From assembly GCA_018896395.1 (NCBI GenBank), contig JAHIMN010000291.1, positions 1 to 12,874 on the forward strand: DNA of 12,874 nucleotides, in the 5' to 3' direction. The translations under genes were made by a program, and so were the position numbers. Below the pieces are notes generated by a model. That model was not told the DNA's origin, ran no database searches, and saw nothing but the letters and a program-made list of their open reading frames with translations. How positions within the stretch are numbered: position 1 is the first letter of the stretch; each line of letters starts with the position of its first letter. This stretch comes from Verrucomicrobiota bacterium (GTDB lineage: Bacteria > Verrucomicrobiota > Kiritimatiellia > JAAZAB01). Below, in pieces: positions 12,718 to 12,874 of this stretch.

Positions 12718-12874
12718 CGGTTTAATATTAATGATGTATCCACCGCTTGCAAAAGTGAAATATGAAGAGCTGGGCGATGTTTTTAAAAACTTTAAAATTC
12801 TTGGTCTTTCTATGGTTCAGAACTGGATTATTGGACCAATACTGATGTTTTTCCTGGCAATTTTATTCCTGCAG
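12698..12874 (+). CDS. acr3: ACR3-family arsenite efflux permease, internal fragment
   Basis: A plus-strand frame of 59 codons is open to the window end. It reads TNIPIAIGLILMMYPPLAK, then VKYEELGDVF, then LSMVQNWIIGPILMFFLAI, which is the characteristic segment from TM2 through TM3 of Acr3 arsenite/H+ antiporters (about ten membrane helices). The N-terminal 40 or so residues, with the first helix and start codon, are absent because the frame begins inside mnmG sequence. The conserved TM4 cysteine lies beyond the window. The frame overlaps the mnmG frame by about 20 bp on the opposite strand, which marks the breakpoint. The product would confer arsenic export in the source genome, but no arsR or arsC is visible. 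Confidence 0.8.

Overview
The window reads as a metagenome-type stretch, and I think it is a mosaic. Bases 1 to about 11,100 are GC-rich (roughly 55-60% by eye). They look like the genome of a free-living Gram-negative-type bacterium: a lipobox lipoprotein, FG-GAP and LamG-type surface proteins, a polyprenol-type glycosyltransferase and a GHL10-like TIM-barrel protein. That repertoire fits the Planctomycetota-Verrucomicrobiota-Lentisphaerota/Kiritimatiellota group or Omnitrophota. This placement is inference; there is no rRNA or other phylogenetic marker in this part. Bases from about 11,100 to the end are distinctly AT-richer (about 40% GC by eye) and carry different cargo.

Layout. Positions 1-481 (minus) hold the N-terminus of a secreted FG-GAP beta-propeller protein built from near-identical 174-bp repeats. 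Positions 683-2835 (minus) are a two-gene operon: an exported protein of unknown function with an SPF-rich tail, then a membrane-anchored family 2 glycosyltransferase. A 114-bp divergent promoter region separates it from rmlB (dTDP-glucose 4,6-dehydratase, 2950-3963, plus). A radical SAM protein of unassigned function follows (4098-5363, plus). After a hairpin-rich 318-bp leader comes a 905-residue multidomain lipoprotein ending in a LamG domain (5682-8399, plus). Converging on it are a GHL10-like putative glycosidase (8454-9536, minus) and, further upstream on the same strand, a carbon-nitrogen hydrolase with an intact Glu-Lys-Cys triad (9809-10615, minus). Between these two lies a remnant of an IS200/REP-associated (RAYT-type) Y1 transposase.

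Positions 10,616-11,181 hold no convincing gene. Positions 11,182-12,717 (minus) are mnmG (gidA) without its N-terminal FAD-binding segment. Inside its reading frame sit two perfect parS palindromes, the ParB centromere sites, in a short insertion absent from E. coli MnmG. mnmG commonly lies next to the origin and parAB, so this segment probably comes from an origin-proximal region. Immediately beyond the mnmG break, in the opposite direction and with a few bases of overlap, an ACR3 arsenite permease frame (12,698-12,874, plus) begins abruptly without its N-terminus. Two conserved genes broken at one point is the signature of a rearrangement or, more simply, an assembly chimera.

Functionally, the GC-rich part suggests cell-surface glycan synthesis (GT2, RmlB) and polysaccharide recognition or breakdown (LamG lipoprotein, GHL10-like protein). 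The best leads are the in-frame parS pair in mnmG, the mnmG/acr3 breakpoint, the transposase remnant and the odd start of the nitrilase-family gene.
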